A program made the translations under genes and the position numbers. This document shows, one piece after another, positions 1-8,281 of a stretch of DNA of 64,000 nt (the first letter of the stretch is position 1; each line of letters opens with the position of its first letter). The stretch is from RUG14219 sp045538535 (GTDB lineage: Bacteria > Cyanobacteriota > Vampirovibrionia > Gastranaerophilales > Gastranaerophilaceae), in contig JAZSRN010000053.1 of the NCBI GenBank assembly GCA_045538535.1, positions 20,899 to 84,898 of the forward strand, given 5' to 3'. A model generated the notes under the pieces. It did no database searches. It was not told where the DNA came from and saw only the letters and a list, made by a program, of their open reading frames with translations.

Positions 1-758
1 GCGAAATTCACAAATCATACCTCCAATTAAAAAGAAATAACAAAGAATTAAAACAACTAAACGAATTTCGCTCAAATTTAATTGATACGGTTAGCCACGA
101 ATTGAGAACACCATTAACAAGTATACAAGGCTATACTTCGCGTCTAATGCGTCAAGATATCGAAATCAATGAAGAAACAAAACAAAAATCGTTAAGAATC
201 ATTAAAGAGCAATCCGAAAGACTAAAACACTTGATAGAAGATTTACTGACAGTACCGGATATTGAAGGCATGCGCCTAAGAACAATTAGCGAATCAGTTT
301 GGTTGCCGGAAGTTATGGAAGATGCCAGAATGCTTATAAGAAACAAACGAGCAATGGAATTTAACATTAATATCGATGAAAACTTCCCGCATCTTTTAGG
401 TGATAAAAATCGACTTATACAAGTTTTTGTCAACTTACTTGAAAACGCTGCAAAATATGCCGATGAAAATACTACCATAAATGTAACGGCAAGATATGAT
501 GAAAAATTTGCAAAAATTCAAGTAAACAACCAATGCCCACAAATTCCACCTAAAAAACTCAACAAATTGTTCGAAAAATTTGTCCGCCTTGACGACAATA
601 CAACAAGAACAACCGGAGGAACAGGCTTGGGTTTGTTTATTGTTAAAGGATTAATTGAAGCAATGAACGGAAAAATAACGTTGAGGTCAACTTCTGAAAT
701 AGGTTTTTCGGCAGAAGTTACAATCCCTCTTGATACACAAAACGAGGTTCTTGCCTAA
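1..758 (+). CDS. Sensor histidine kinase, C-terminal part (5' end outside window)
   Basis: The reading frame is open from base 3 with no start, so the gene begins before the window. The H-box SHELRTPLTS carries the phospho-accepting His at 96-98. The N-box (LLENAAKYA) and the G-box GGTGLGLFIVKG of the HATPase domain follow. The sensor domain is not visible, so the signal is unknown. The lysine- and glutamine-rich helix before the H-box looks like a linker. Its stop codon overlaps the tadA start (TAATG), so the two are translationally coupled. No response regulator lies downstream in this operon. The kinase class is certain; the pathway is not. Confidence 0.93.
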   Translation, partial: EIHKSYLQLKRNNKELKQLNEFRSNLIDTVSHELRTPLTSIQGYTSRLMRQDIEINEETKQKSLRIIKEQSERLKHLIEDLLTVPDIEGMRLRTISESVWLPEVMEDARMLIRNKRAMEFNINIDENFPHLLGDKNRLIQVFVNLLENAAKYADENTTINVTARYDEKFAKIQVNNQCPQIPPKKLNKLFEKFVRLDDNTTRTTGGTGLGLFIVKGLIEAMNGKITLRSTSEIGFSAEVTIPLDTQNEVLA

Positions 759-1210
759 TGGACTTTATGAAACAAGCAATAAATGCACTAAATTCTCAAG
801 ATAATTTTTCTGAAATTCCGGTATGCGCAATTATTACAAAAAATAACGAAATTATTGCTATAGGTTTTAATCATAAAGAAAGTAAAAATGATGTTACATC
901 ACATGCCGAAATTGAAGCATTAAGGCTTGCTTCACAAAAACTCGGCAGATGGCGTCTTGAAGATTGCGAAATGTACGTCACTCTAGAACCATGCCCTATG
1001 TGCGCTTGGGCAATAATTCAATCACGAATTAAAACCGTTTACTTCGGCAGTTACGATGAACTCTATGGCGGATTAATGTCAAAGTTGAATCTTCGACAAC
1101 TCGGAAACTCAAAACTGAAAGTTTACGGCGGGATAATGCAGACCGAATGCGACAAAATCCTTGAAAATTATTTTTCAAATTTAAGACTAAAAATTAACCC
1201 AAAAGAATAG
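758..1210 (+). CDS. tadA: tRNA-specific adenosine deaminase
   Basis: This 150-residue cytidine/deoxycytidylate-deaminase fold protein converts A34 of tRNA-Arg(ACG) to inosine. The zinc site is visible: His49 and the proton-shuttling Glu51 in HAEIEAL, with Cys79 and Cys82 in LEPCPMCAWAI. Length and motif spacing match bacterial TadA. The ATG at 758 overlaps the kinase stop; a second ATG at 767 would give a start closer to typical TadA, so the N-terminus is open by three residues. A guanine deaminase is less likely because the protein is short and has the PCPMCAWA form. Its pairing with a kinase gene seems incidental. Confidence 0.9.
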   Translation: MDFMKQAINALNSQDNFSEIPVCAIITKNNEIIAIGFNHKESKNDVTSHAEIEALRLASQKLGRWRLEDCEMYVTLEPCPMCAWAIIQSRIKTVYFGSYDELYGGLMSKLNLRQLGNSKLKVYGGIMQTECDKILENYFSNLRLKINPKE

Positions 1211-1238
1211 TTGCCATAATGTTTTTTTTAGCTAAAAT
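1211..1238 (+). promoter_or_regulatory. Promoter of the parvulin gene, leaderless type
   Basis: TTGCCA (1211-1216), a 16-base spacer and TAAAAT (1233-1238) form a sigma-70-like promoter. The -10 ends 6 bases before the ATG at 1245, so transcription should begin at the start codon. No Shine-Dalgarno sequence is present. Confidence 0.6.
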
Positions 1239-1244
1239 AACATT

Positions 1245-1595
1245 ATGATAAAAAGATTTGTTTCACTAATTGTTTTGATTTTAGCGTTTTCTTTTGCATT
1301 TGCAGATGCAGAGACTTTTGAACGCGTAAAAGCTAGACATATATTAGTAAAAACCCAAAAAGAAGCCATCGCTATTAAAAAAGATTTGGACGAGGGCGGA
1401 AGCTTTAATTATTATGCTAAATACCACTCAATATGTCCGTCTGGACAAAATGGTGGGGATTTAGGATTTTTTGGAAAAGGACAAATGGTAAAAGAATTTG
1501 AAAACGCAGCCTTTGCGTTACCTATCGGACAAGTATCGGAGCCAATACACACGCAATTTGGTTGGCATTTGATAGTTGTTGATGACAGAATTTAA
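1245..1595 (+). CDS. Secreted parvulin-type peptidyl-prolyl cis-trans isomerase
   Basis: The protein has 116 residues. An N-terminal signal peptide (hydrophobic core at residues 5-19, likely cut after the Ala-rich FAFA) is followed by a single PpiC/rotamase domain. Family landmarks are VKARHILV, the GGDLGFFGKGQM core, FENAAFALPIGQVSEP and FGWHLIVVDDR. Parvulins of this kind assist folding of exported proteins in the periplasm or at the outer face of the membrane. It lacks the chaperone domains of SurA or PrsA, so it is a minimal form. It is transcribed from its own promoter and closed by a strong hairpin terminator. Confidence 0.9.
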   Translation: MIKRFVSLIVLILAFSFAFADAETFERVKARHILVKTQKEAIAIKKDLDEGGSFNYYAKYHSICPSGQNGGDLGFFGKGQMVKEFENAAFALPIGQVSEPIHTQFGWHLIVVDDRI

Positions 1596-1623
1596 AAAGG
1601 GTTGATAAAAAATCAACCCTTTT
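1595..1623. terminator. Bidirectional terminator hairpin
   Basis: An 11-bp perfect stem (AAAAGGGTTGA paired with TCAACCCTTTT) closes a 7-base loop, with T/A runs on both sides. It sits between the convergent parvulin gene and the gene at 1644-2015 and can serve both. Confidence 0.85.
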
Positions 1624-1643
1624 ACTTTATCCACAACCGTTAA

Positions 1644-2015
1644 TTATTTTTCTGCATTTTCTTCGTTTTTAAGGTCTGTGCTATCTTGAGCTTTTTGAAG
1701 TTTTGCTTGAACTTTTTGGAGTTTTTTAATCAATTTTTGTTCTTGCTTGCGCACCTTTTTTTCACCTTCCGGAAGATAAAAATCAGCTTGGTCTACAAAA
1801 TGCATTCTCTCCCAACATCCCGGAACTTGAGATTCCTTTGAACAAATACTGTTGCGCCAAGTTTCACCGGTTTTCTTATCCAACAAGATTGTCAACATAT
1901 TATCAGCAGTGATAATTTTGTATCTGTCCGTTTCATCAAATTTTGGATGTAAAAAATCCGCAACCAATAACACTAACACTATTGCAATAGCAGTATTTAG
2001 AATTTTGTCTTTCAT
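1644..2015 (-). CDS. Membrane-anchored hypothetical protein with charged helical tail
   Basis: I do not recognise this 123-residue protein. Residues 5-21 form one hydrophobic segment (signal anchor or signal peptide). Residues 30-75 are a compact domain with the phrase LDKKTGETWR and two cysteines. The last 35 residues are a Lys/Gln/Glu-rich helix that may form a coiled coil. The start is supported by AAGGAG upstream of the ATG (complement of about 2024-2032). It is divergent from the response regulator at 2160. The DKKTGETW phrase resembles short beta-rich repeats in bacterial surface proteins, but this is not enough to name a family. Confidence 0.7.
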   Translation of the reverse strand: MKDKILNTAIAIVLVLLVADFLHPKFDETDRYKIITADNMLTILLDKKTGETWRNSICSKESQVPGCWERMHFVDQADFYLPEGEKKVRKQEQKLIKKLQKVQAKLQKAQDSTDLKNEENAEK

Positions 2016-2081
2016 AATCCTCTTCTCCTTCTTGGAATATTATAATATATAAATTAAAATTTGTCATCTTTTTACAAATAG

Positions 2082-2099
2082 CCCAAGTGGGTAATTCCC
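2082..2099. promoter_or_regulatory. Interleaved inverted repeats between divergent genes
   Basis: CCCA-AG-TGGG (2082-2091) overlaps GGG-TAATT-CCC (2089-2099), giving three CCCA/TGGG half-sites in 18 bases. It lies between the hypothetical gene ending its divergent arm at 2015 and the response regulator at 2160. It is a candidate operator, possibly for the adjacent regulator; the binding protein is inferred only. Confidence 0.45.
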
Positions 2100-2159
2100 A
2101 TTATTTATTTATAGATTTATCATATCAACGAAGGCAAAAAATAGGAATAAGTAATATTT

Positions 2160-2828
2160 ATGGAAAACGATAAAATCCAACTTTATATTGTAGAAGACTA
2201 CATGTTAACAAGGGCAACATACAAGCATTTCTTAAGTAAAAAACAAGACATTGAACTTCTCGGAGACTTCGAAAACGCAGAAAACTGTATTGATGCAATG
2301 CAAGAAAAAGAAGCCGATGTAATTTTGATGGACCTAGGACTTCCAAAAATGAACGGACTGGAAGCAACTAAAATCTTAAAAGAGCGTTATCCAGCCGCAA
2401 AAGTTATTATATTAACCTCACACGAACAAGAAGAAGAAATTTTAGCATCATTAGCAACCGGTGCCAACGCATACGTTTTGAAAGATATTGATTTCGGCGT
2501 TTTATATAACGTCATTCAATTAGTAAACAACGGGGCAATATGGATTGATCCAAAAATCGCACAAGTTGCACTTTCCGCCTTCCCTAAACCGGTTTCGACA
2601 AATTTCAACAACCTTTATGACAAAAAAGTTTTAGATACAAATCTTACCAAACGAGAAATTGAAGTTCTGCGTTTAATTGTACAAGGAAAATCAAACACTG
2701 AAATCGCGGACGAAATCCTTATTAGTCCAAATACAGCAAAAGCCCACGTTTGCAGCATTTTGCAAAAATTATCGGTAACCGATAGAGTTCAAGCTGCGGT
2801 TAAAGCTGTTAAACAAAATTTATTATAA
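2160..2828 (+). CDS. Response regulator, NarL/FixJ (LuxR) family
   Basis: The protein has 222 residues. The receiver domain (1-125) holds the acidic pair Glu12/Asp13, phospho-acceptor Asp58 in ILMDLGLPKMNG, and the conserved Thr and Lys near TSHEQ and VLKDID. The GerE/LuxR HTH (158-222) contains LTKREIEVLRLIVQGKSN and the recognition stretch SPNTAKAHV. It should be a transcription regulator phosphorylated by the kinase encoded 26 bases downstream. AGGAAT lies upstream of the ATG. The palindromic cluster at 2082-2099 is a plausible autoregulatory site. Confidence 0.93.
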   Translation: MENDKIQLYIVEDYMLTRATYKHFLSKKQDIELLGDFENAENCIDAMQEKEADVILMDLGLPKMNGLEATKILKERYPAAKVIILTSHEQEEEILASLATGANAYVLKDIDFGVLYNVIQLVNNGAIWIDPKIAQVALSAFPKPVSTNFNNLYDKKVLDTNLTKREIEVLRLIVQGKSNTEIADEILISPNTAKAHVCSILQKLSVTDRVQAAVKAVKQNLL

Positions 2829-2854
2829 CGTCACGTTCAATAAAAGGGATAGAA

Positions 2855-4486
2855 ATGAAGACAATTATAGTTTATGCAACAATCGCAGTAATATGCGCAA
2901 CCTTCACAATATGTAATTCAATACCGATAGATACAGTCAGCAGATTTTTAATTTCAGTCTGCATACTTGTATTGACAGTATTAATACAACAATGGATTAG
3001 AATAAATACTCTTTCATCAAGACTTGAATACAAAAAAAACTTTATAGAAACATTTATAAAAAATTGTCCTGATATCGTTGATATAAAAGATGAAAACTTT
3101 AAATATTTAGTTTGTAACAGTGCTTTTTGCACCGCTTTTGGTATTGCTCAACCTAAAGATGTTGAAGGCAGAGATGATTTTTCTATAATGAATAACGAAG
3201 CTGCACAAATAATTCGTAATCACGACGAAATGGTTGTACGATATGGCGCAGTTGAAAAATACAATGTAAAAATCAAACTAAATGATACCGGTTATAAAAT
3301 ATATGAAATTATTTCGGCACCTATGAGACAAAAAGATGGTATTGTAGGTATCGTAACTATTTCAAGAGATATGACTATTAGAGAAAATCTAAGAAAACAA
3401 TATATCGAAAATTTATATCAAATGAATGCTATACTGGAAAATCTACCAGTAATTGCATACCTTAAAGACAGAAACGGGAACTACATTAGAGGCAATGACA
3501 AGCTTGCAAAACTTTTCAATTGTCCTGAAAGCGAAATAATAGGCAGACCTACAAAAGATTTATACAGAGAACATGGAATAGACTCCGTAGAAGAAATCGA
3601 CGAAAAAATATTCCAAGGTAAAAAAGGTGCGAATTTTGATATTAAAATTAAAATATCAGAAGGTAATGACGAATGGTTCAGAGTTTATAAAGCACCAATT
3701 TTTGACTCTTCGGATGAAGTTTCTGGAATAACGGTCTTTTTAACCAACATAACAGCCGAAAAAGACTTGGAAAAACAACGCGAAACATTTATCGCGACAC
3801 TAAGTCACGATTTAAAAACACCTACAATCGCTCAAATTCGTTCTCTCGAGCTTTTACTTCGAGAAGACTTTGGCTCTTTAAATGAAGAACAACGAGACAT
3901 GCTTAATTTGACACTTGATTCTTGCAGATATATGTACGAAATGGTAACAACCGTTCTTTCCTCATATAAATACGAAAGTGGTGAAGTTAATCTAAACTTG
4001 AAAGATACAAACATCCAAGAGCTTACGCAAGAATGTTGCAACGAAATAAAACATTTACTAAAAGAAAAAAATCTAACAATTAGAACAAATACAGAAAACT
4101 TATCAAACAACATTTTAATTGTCGATAAAGTGCAAATCAAAAGAGTCATAACCAACTTTTTATCTAACGCACTTTCATACGCTTACGACAACTCAGAAAT
4201 TGTAATCACTATGGAAAATGACCGTAAAAACAATTTTATATTTAAACTAAAAAGTAAAAGCCCATACATCGAGCCAGAACTAATGAAAACATTGTTCAAA
4301 AAATATACAACACACGCTTCTAAATTCAATAAAGTGGGTGATGGTTTAGGTTTATATTTAGCAAAACAAATCGTAACTCTTCACGGTGGAAAAGTCCTTG
4401 CTGAAAGTTGTAAAAATGAAGAAAATATCTTTGGTTTTATCCTTAAAGCAACAAGTAATGCTCAATTAATAGTCAAAGAAAACTAA
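2855..4486 (+). CDS. PAS-domain sensor histidine kinase (partner of 2160-2828)
   Basis: The protein has 543 residues. Two N-terminal hydrophobic segments (about 3-20 and 25-46) form a short membrane anchor with almost no external loop. Two PAS domains follow (about 58-175 and 185-305), then HisKA with His318 in TLSHDLKTP and a HATPase domain with an N-box (NFLSNALSYA) and GDGLGLYLAKQ. The lack of a periplasmic domain suggests that the PAS domains sense an intracellular or membrane cue. It is cotranscribed with the response regulator. Its stop overlaps the stop of the convergent gene at 4483 by three bases. Confidence 0.93.
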   Translation: MKTIIVYATIAVICATFTICNSIPIDTVSRFLISVCILVLTVLIQQWIRINTLSSRLEYKKNFIETFIKNCPDIVDIKDENFKYLVCNSAFCTAFGIAQPKDVEGRDDFSIMNNEAAQIIRNHDEMVVRYGAVEKYNVKIKLNDTGYKIYEIISAPMRQKDGIVGIVTISRDMTIRENLRKQYIENLYQMNAILENLPVIAYLKDRNGNYIRGNDKLAKLFNCPESEIIGRPTKDLYREHGIDSVEEIDEKIFQGKKGANFDIKIKISEGNDEWFRVYKAPIFDSSDEVSGITVFLTNITAEKDLEKQRETFIATLSHDLKTPTIAQIRSLELLLREDFGSLNEEQRDMLNLTLDSCRYMYEMVTTVLSSYKYESGEVNLNLKDTNIQELTQECCNEIKHLLKEKNLTIRTNTENLSNNILIVDKVQIKRVITNFLSNALSYAYDNSEIVITMENDRKNNFIFKLKSKSPYIEPELMKTLFKKYTTHASKFNKVGDGLGLYLAKQIVTLHGGKVLAESCKNEENIFGFILKATSNAQLIVKEN

Positions 4487-5919
4487 ACCACATTCATTTG
4501 TTGCGTAGTAGATGCTTGATTACGTTTTTTTATTTCATTTTCCAATCGAGTTTGAAAAGCCAACTGACGTTTTGCATTTGAATTCACCCGCGCCTTATCA
4601 ATCAAACCACCAAGATGTGAAAACGCCAAACCTATCAAACCTGAAATCAACAAACCTTTTGAACCTGAAATCAAATTCGCACCCAAAAGAAGTGATGAAG
4701 TAATGGTACCAACAATAGGAATACCTTTGGTTAATGTTTTTGAAATTCTTTCATCTTTATTATCAGCACGCGCAATAACCGCACCGGCAATGGTAGATGA
4801 ACCAACAACCGTCACGATATCAGTAGGCGCGCCGCCTAACGACAAATCCCTAAACTTGTCAAAATAGCTATGCGTTTCACTTTTGACCGCTTTTTGTAAT
4901 GCTTTATCCGCGCGCTCCGCACCTACGACAAGCTTATCATAATCACTTTGAGGAATTTTACCCTTTAAGGAAGCCAATAACTCTTGAACTTTGCCCGCTG
5001 AACCCATACCTGAACACGTAATTTTATCTTGCAGCACTTTAACCGCATCGGCATATTTTGCTTTATCCGCGGCCAAAATTTCTTCTGTATAAAATCTCAA
5101 ATTGCCATCAACAAACGTTGCACCTTCACTGAACGAATGTCCGCGATAATGTCTTTTATCAAAGATATTACGAGTTTTTTCCAAAACTTTTTCATCCAAA
5201 CCTCGCATAATATCTTGTTGTGATCTCAAACGATTTGCAATCGCGCTATGCGAAAAACCATCCGTAATCGAACTTTGTAAATTGGCGATATTTTTTTCAA
5301 TATTTGCCCATTCTGCAGCCGAAAAACTTCCTTTATGTTTGTAAATTTCTTCAATCAAATCATTATATTTTGAATTAGCACTATGATAATTTCTATACAC
5401 AGTATTTTGTGCCATATTAGTAAAGAATTTTGTTATTCGTCTATTAATTTTAACCAATAAAGAATTTTCTCCGCCTAAGAATTTACTTTTGCATAATCTG
5501 TTATATCCGATATCTTTAAGATTATTTAGCGTATTTGTAAAATCTATTTTTTTAAGCGTCCAGTTAGTTGCATTTACAGCTTTGTCGTAAAATTTTCTAG
5601 CCGTTGAATCTGCCGGAACTTTTGCCGCTTGTTTTTCAAAGAAAGTTCTTAATTTACCAACACTTTTTTGGAAAAATTTTGGTGAAGCTTTTGATAAAAT
5701 AGCAACTCCGGCAATCAATGTTATAGCCGAAGCTCCAGCTATCCAACCAATTAAGCCTTTTTTACTCTTCTTATCTTTATCTGTTGATAAAGTAACCGTA
5801 TCACCACCAACGGTTGTCGGATTATATTGATTTAAAGTTCGCGTCGAAATATCATTGACTGTTTGCTCAGTCAAAAAAAATCTATTATTCATCGGTGAAT
5901 TTGCAACGCTATTAATCAT
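4483..5919 (-). CDS. Large membrane-associated hypothetical protein
   Basis: I do not recognise this 478-residue protein. An N-terminal polar stretch (1-50) precedes a hydrophobic glycine/alanine segment (about 52-76). A long Lys-rich helical middle (90-370) follows. The C-terminal region (about 370-445) holds several glycine/alanine-rich hydrophobic segments that look like a hairpin of membrane helices. There is no clear cleavable signal peptide. AAGG precedes the ATG, and the upstream region carries the GGCAAT-N17-CTTTATA motif shared with the genes at 31195 and 32547. A surface or envelope role is a guess from context. Confidence 0.7.
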   Translation of the reverse strand: MINSVANSPMNNRFFLTEQTVNDISTRTLNQYNPTTVGGDTVTLSTDKDKKSKKGLIGWIAGASAITLIAGVAILSKASPKFFQKSVGKLRTFFEKQAAKVPADSTARKFYDKAVNATNWTLKKIDFTNTLNNLKDIGYNRLCKSKFLGGENSLLVKINRRITKFFTNMAQNTVYRNYHSANSKYNDLIEEIYKHKGSFSAAEWANIEKNIANLQSSITDGFSHSAIANRLRSQQDIMRGLDEKVLEKTRNIFDKRHYRGHSFSEGATFVDGNLRFYTEEILAADKAKYADAVKVLQDKITCSGMGSAGKVQELLASLKGKIPQSDYDKLVVGAERADKALQKAVKSETHSYFDKFRDLSLGGAPTDIVTVVGSSTIAGAVIARADNKDERISKTLTKGIPIVGTITSSLLLGANLISGSKGLLISGLIGLAFSHLGGLIDKARVNSNAKRQLAFQTRLENEIKKRNQASTTQQMNVV

Positions 5920-5937
5920 AAACTAACCTTATATATT

Positions 5938-5967
5938 TATAAAGTATTTTCACTTTTAAAAATTGCC
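5938..5967 (-). promoter_or_regulatory. Shared promoter-like motif GGCAAT-N17-CTTTATA, copy 1
   Basis: On the minus strand GGCAAT (complement of 5962-5967), 17 bases and CTTTATA (complement of 5938-5944) lie about 18 bases before the start at 5919. The same motif with identical spacing precedes the genes at 32394 and 33392. Confidence 0.55.
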
Positions 5968-5991
5968 CTACCACACAAAAAATAATACTAT

Positions 5992-7140
5992 TTAATAACG
6001 TCCTTCTAAAATCTTACCAAAATTATTGCCATGAGAATCGGTACCGCCAGTTGCAATCACATCTATATCCTTACATACATCCGCAACCGCTTGAACTAAA
6101 TATTTCAATCTAGGATATTTATCAAAATATTTATCAGAATATATATAATTCAATTCGATAAACTTCAAATCACATGATTTTATAAACGATTTCAAGGCTT
6201 CATCATAAGAAATATCACCTAAAAAATTATCACAACAATCAAAATCCCAGCCGTCTTCGAGTTTAGGACTCAATTCCAATAAAGCCGGATGCGCAAGCCC
6301 AATCGCACCAAAACAATTTTTCAGTCTAATTTTAACATCCTCTAAACGCATTGTTGCTAACGTCGCCCGTCCATTTTGATTGGCATAAAACGGTTTGAAT
6401 ATCTCCAATATTTCAATCGGGGAATAATATATACCCGCTTTGTTTAGCAAATCCTCAACATAATGTCTCGTAAATTTCAAAAACCCTGAACTTCCGCCGG
6501 TTTTTAATAAACAATGAAATTTACAAGACTCTTCATAGCTTGCGCCTAAATTCCATTTCTGATTAACTTTGTGCATAATCAATTTTGAATAATCTCTATT
6601 TTTATTCGTATAGGTTTCAAACATATCTATCAGACTTTTTTCAAACGGATTGATACAATAAATAATCGCATCAAACGGTATCGGCTTTTTAAAAACTTTT
6701 TCATTATCAAACCTAAAACAAGGCTCAACCCCTACCATCACTCTTATATTAGAATATTTTTTACAATTATGCGCAATCGTTTTTACAAGATGAACGGCCC
6801 CGGACAAGCAATCATGATCTGTAATCCCGATTAAAAATCCACGTCCGGACTTTTCAGCTCTAATCTGCGCCTCATCTAAGATTTGCTCAATTGTTGCAGC
6901 GCCATCAGAAAAAACGGAATGACTATGTAAATTTATCAAATAATTTTCAGACTTAGGGTTGAAATTATCAAATGCGGCATTCTTCAATATGGCTTTCAAC
7001 TCATCAAGACCTACAATGGCCGACAGTTTATCAATATTAACACCTAATGCGAGCGCCAATGATTGAATATATTTTTTATCTAATTCCGTCCTATTATTAA
7101 AATCTATTTGCGGAATTTCATTAATCGTCAGTGTATTCAT
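5992..7140 (-). CDS. PHP-domain metal-dependent phosphoesterase
   Basis: The protein has 382 residues. PHP metal-ligand motifs are in order: His72 and His74 in LHSHSVFSDG, Asp108/His109/Asp110 in ITDHD, Glu139 in VGVEP, a histidine in GLAHPALL, and Asp368/His370 in GGTDSHG. This set builds the three-metal site of the PHP fold seen in histidinol phosphatase and YciV/RnaAM-type nucleases. The long insert between residues 150 and 270 makes it larger than simple PHP phosphatases. The substrate is unknown. The ATG at 7140 follows an extended -10 (TGC TAAAAT) by 6 bases and no ribosome-binding site is seen. Confidence 0.85.
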   Translation of the reverse strand: MNTLTINEIPQIDFNNRTELDKKYIQSLALALGVNIDKLSAIVGLDELKAILKNAAFDNFNPKSENYLINLHSHSVFSDGAATIEQILDEAQIRAEKSGRGFLIGITDHDCLSGAVHLVKTIAHNCKKYSNIRVMVGVEPCFRFDNEKVFKKPIPFDAIIYCINPFEKSLIDMFETYTNKNRDYSKLIMHKVNQKWNLGASYEESCKFHCLLKTGGSSGFLKFTRHYVEDLLNKAGIYYSPIEILEIFKPFYANQNGRATLATMRLEDVKIRLKNCFGAIGLAHPALLELSPKLEDGWDFDCCDNFLGDISYDEALKSFIKSCDLKFIELNYIYSDKYFDKYPRLKYLVQAVADVCKDIDVIATGGTDSHGNNFGKILEGRY

Positions 7141-7146
7141 ACCAAA

Positions 7147-7155
7147 ATTTTAGCA
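7147..7155 (-). promoter_or_regulatory. Extended -10 of the PHP gene, leaderless type
   Basis: On the minus strand TGC-TAAAAT ends 6 bases before the ATG at 7140. A -35 match is weak. Transcription is expected to start at the A of the ATG. Confidence 0.5.
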
Positions 7156-7182
7156 CAAAATCAACACGATTAAAAAGAACTA

Positions 7183-7833
7183 CTAAAATCCAAATGGATA
7201 ATCGTCCGGAACCTTCCAACCGTTCGCTTGAATTAAAGCCGCACAACCATGGCGAAACTCAACATCTTGACGACATCCATGATCCGCTTTTTTTATTTTA
7301 TCTGCACCTAACCCCTCATAATAAGTCGCAAATTTATATCTATTACCATGAGCAACCATTCTAAAAGTAAAACGTTCAGTTCCATCCTTTGCCATTGCAT
7401 AATGCTTATTTTCGTTTAGCAATAGATGGGATTTTGGATAGTAATAAAAATGAATAGAATCTACACCTGTGAAATGATTAAACATTACAAACCCTGAACC
7501 ATCTGACAAACGAACAACTATTCTCTTATTATCAGAGCTAACATATGCATCTTGAACATTAAGTTTGCTTTTTAGATATTTGTTAAACCACTCTAGACAC
7601 TCCGAACCATTAGCATTAGATGAAAAAGTATCCCAATTTTGTACCGGTTCACCATGCTCGTATTCAGCAGCAATTACAGCTTGACTCATTGTTGAGTAGA
7701 ATTTTTTCAGCTTAGATTCTACAACCATTTTTCTATGATTACTCATTACCGTTGGAAGAGTTAACGCTGCAACAACCCCAACAATCCCCAATGTTATCAA
7801 AACCTCTGCTAATGTAAAAGCTAATTTTCGCAT
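7183..7833 (-). CDS. Type IV prepilin-like protein
   Basis: The protein has 216 residues. A short positively charged leader (MRKLA) is followed by FTLAEVLITLG and a hydrophobic helix to about residue 27. This is the class III signal peptide of type IV pilins and pseudopilins, with the invariant Glu5 and Ala rather than Gly before the cut. The C-terminal globular part has no named domain and ends NGWKVPDDYPFGF, similar to the other two prepilins here. The ATG at 7833 is chosen over an in-frame TTG at 7848 because AAAGAGG sits just upstream. It is divergent from an XRE regulator. Confidence 0.88.
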   Translation of the reverse strand: MRKLAFTLAEVLITLGIVGVVAALTLPTVMSNHRKMVVESKLKKFYSTMSQAVIAAEYEHGEPVQNWDTFSSNANGSECLEWFNKYLKSKLNVQDAYVSSDNKRIVVRLSDGSGFVMFNHFTGVDSIHFYYYPKSHLLLNENKHYAMAKDGTERFTFRMVAHGNRYKFATYYEGLGADKIKKADHGCRQDVEFRHGCAALIQANGWKVPDDYPFGF

Positions 7834-7917
7834 ATAATCCTCTTTCAAAAACTACAACATAGTAATAAAATTTCTTGTTTACAATACTTATTATAATTGA
7901 TTTATATACGGTTTACA

Positions 7918-7930
7918 ACTATCGGATAGT
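7918..7930. promoter_or_regulatory. Perfect 13-base palindrome, candidate XRE operator
   Basis: ACTATC-G-GATAGT lies between the divergent prepilin (start 7833) and XRE regulator (start 7967), 37 bases before the latter. The length and symmetry suit a dimeric HTH repressor. The core TATCGGAT also occurs on the minus strand at 48949-48956, between the second prepilin/XRE pair. Confidence 0.5.
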
Positions 7931-7966
7931 TTAAAATTTACAAATATATACATTACAATTAACTGC

Positions 7967-8194
7967 ATGGGAAGAAAAGTATTCAAATACGACAAAATTT
8001 TATGTAGGAAGTTTGGCAAAAAAATTGCAAACTACCGTATTGAAGCTGATATTACCCAAGAAGAATTAGCATTCAGAGCAAATATTTCCCCAAGCTACAT
8101 GAGCGCCATAGAACGAGGGATTACGGATACAACGATATCAACCGCAAAACGCTTGGCCAAAGCATTGCAAGTAAATATCACAGAATTATTCTAA
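7967..8194 (+). CDS. Small XRE-family transcriptional regulator
   Basis: The protein has 75 residues and is essentially one Cro/CI-type HTH domain. After a basic N-terminus, KKIANYRIEADITQEELA leads into the recognition region NISPSYMSAIERG and the stabilising LAKALQVNITELF. There is no effector or dimerisation domain. TACAAT (7954-7959) ends 7 bases before the ATG and no Shine-Dalgarno sequence is seen, so a leaderless mRNA is likely. Its divergent neighbour is a prepilin gene with a palindrome between them, so control of that gene and of itself is a reasonable guess. Confidence 0.88.
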   Translation: MGRKVFKYDKILCRKFGKKIANYRIEADITQEELAFRANISPSYMSAIERGITDTTISTAKRLAKALQVNITELF

Positions 8195-8281
8195 TTTATA
8201 CGCAAAAAACATATAATTGGAGGATAAAATTTTCATAAATTATCGCTATACTTATAAAGCACATAAGTTGAGAGGTATATT

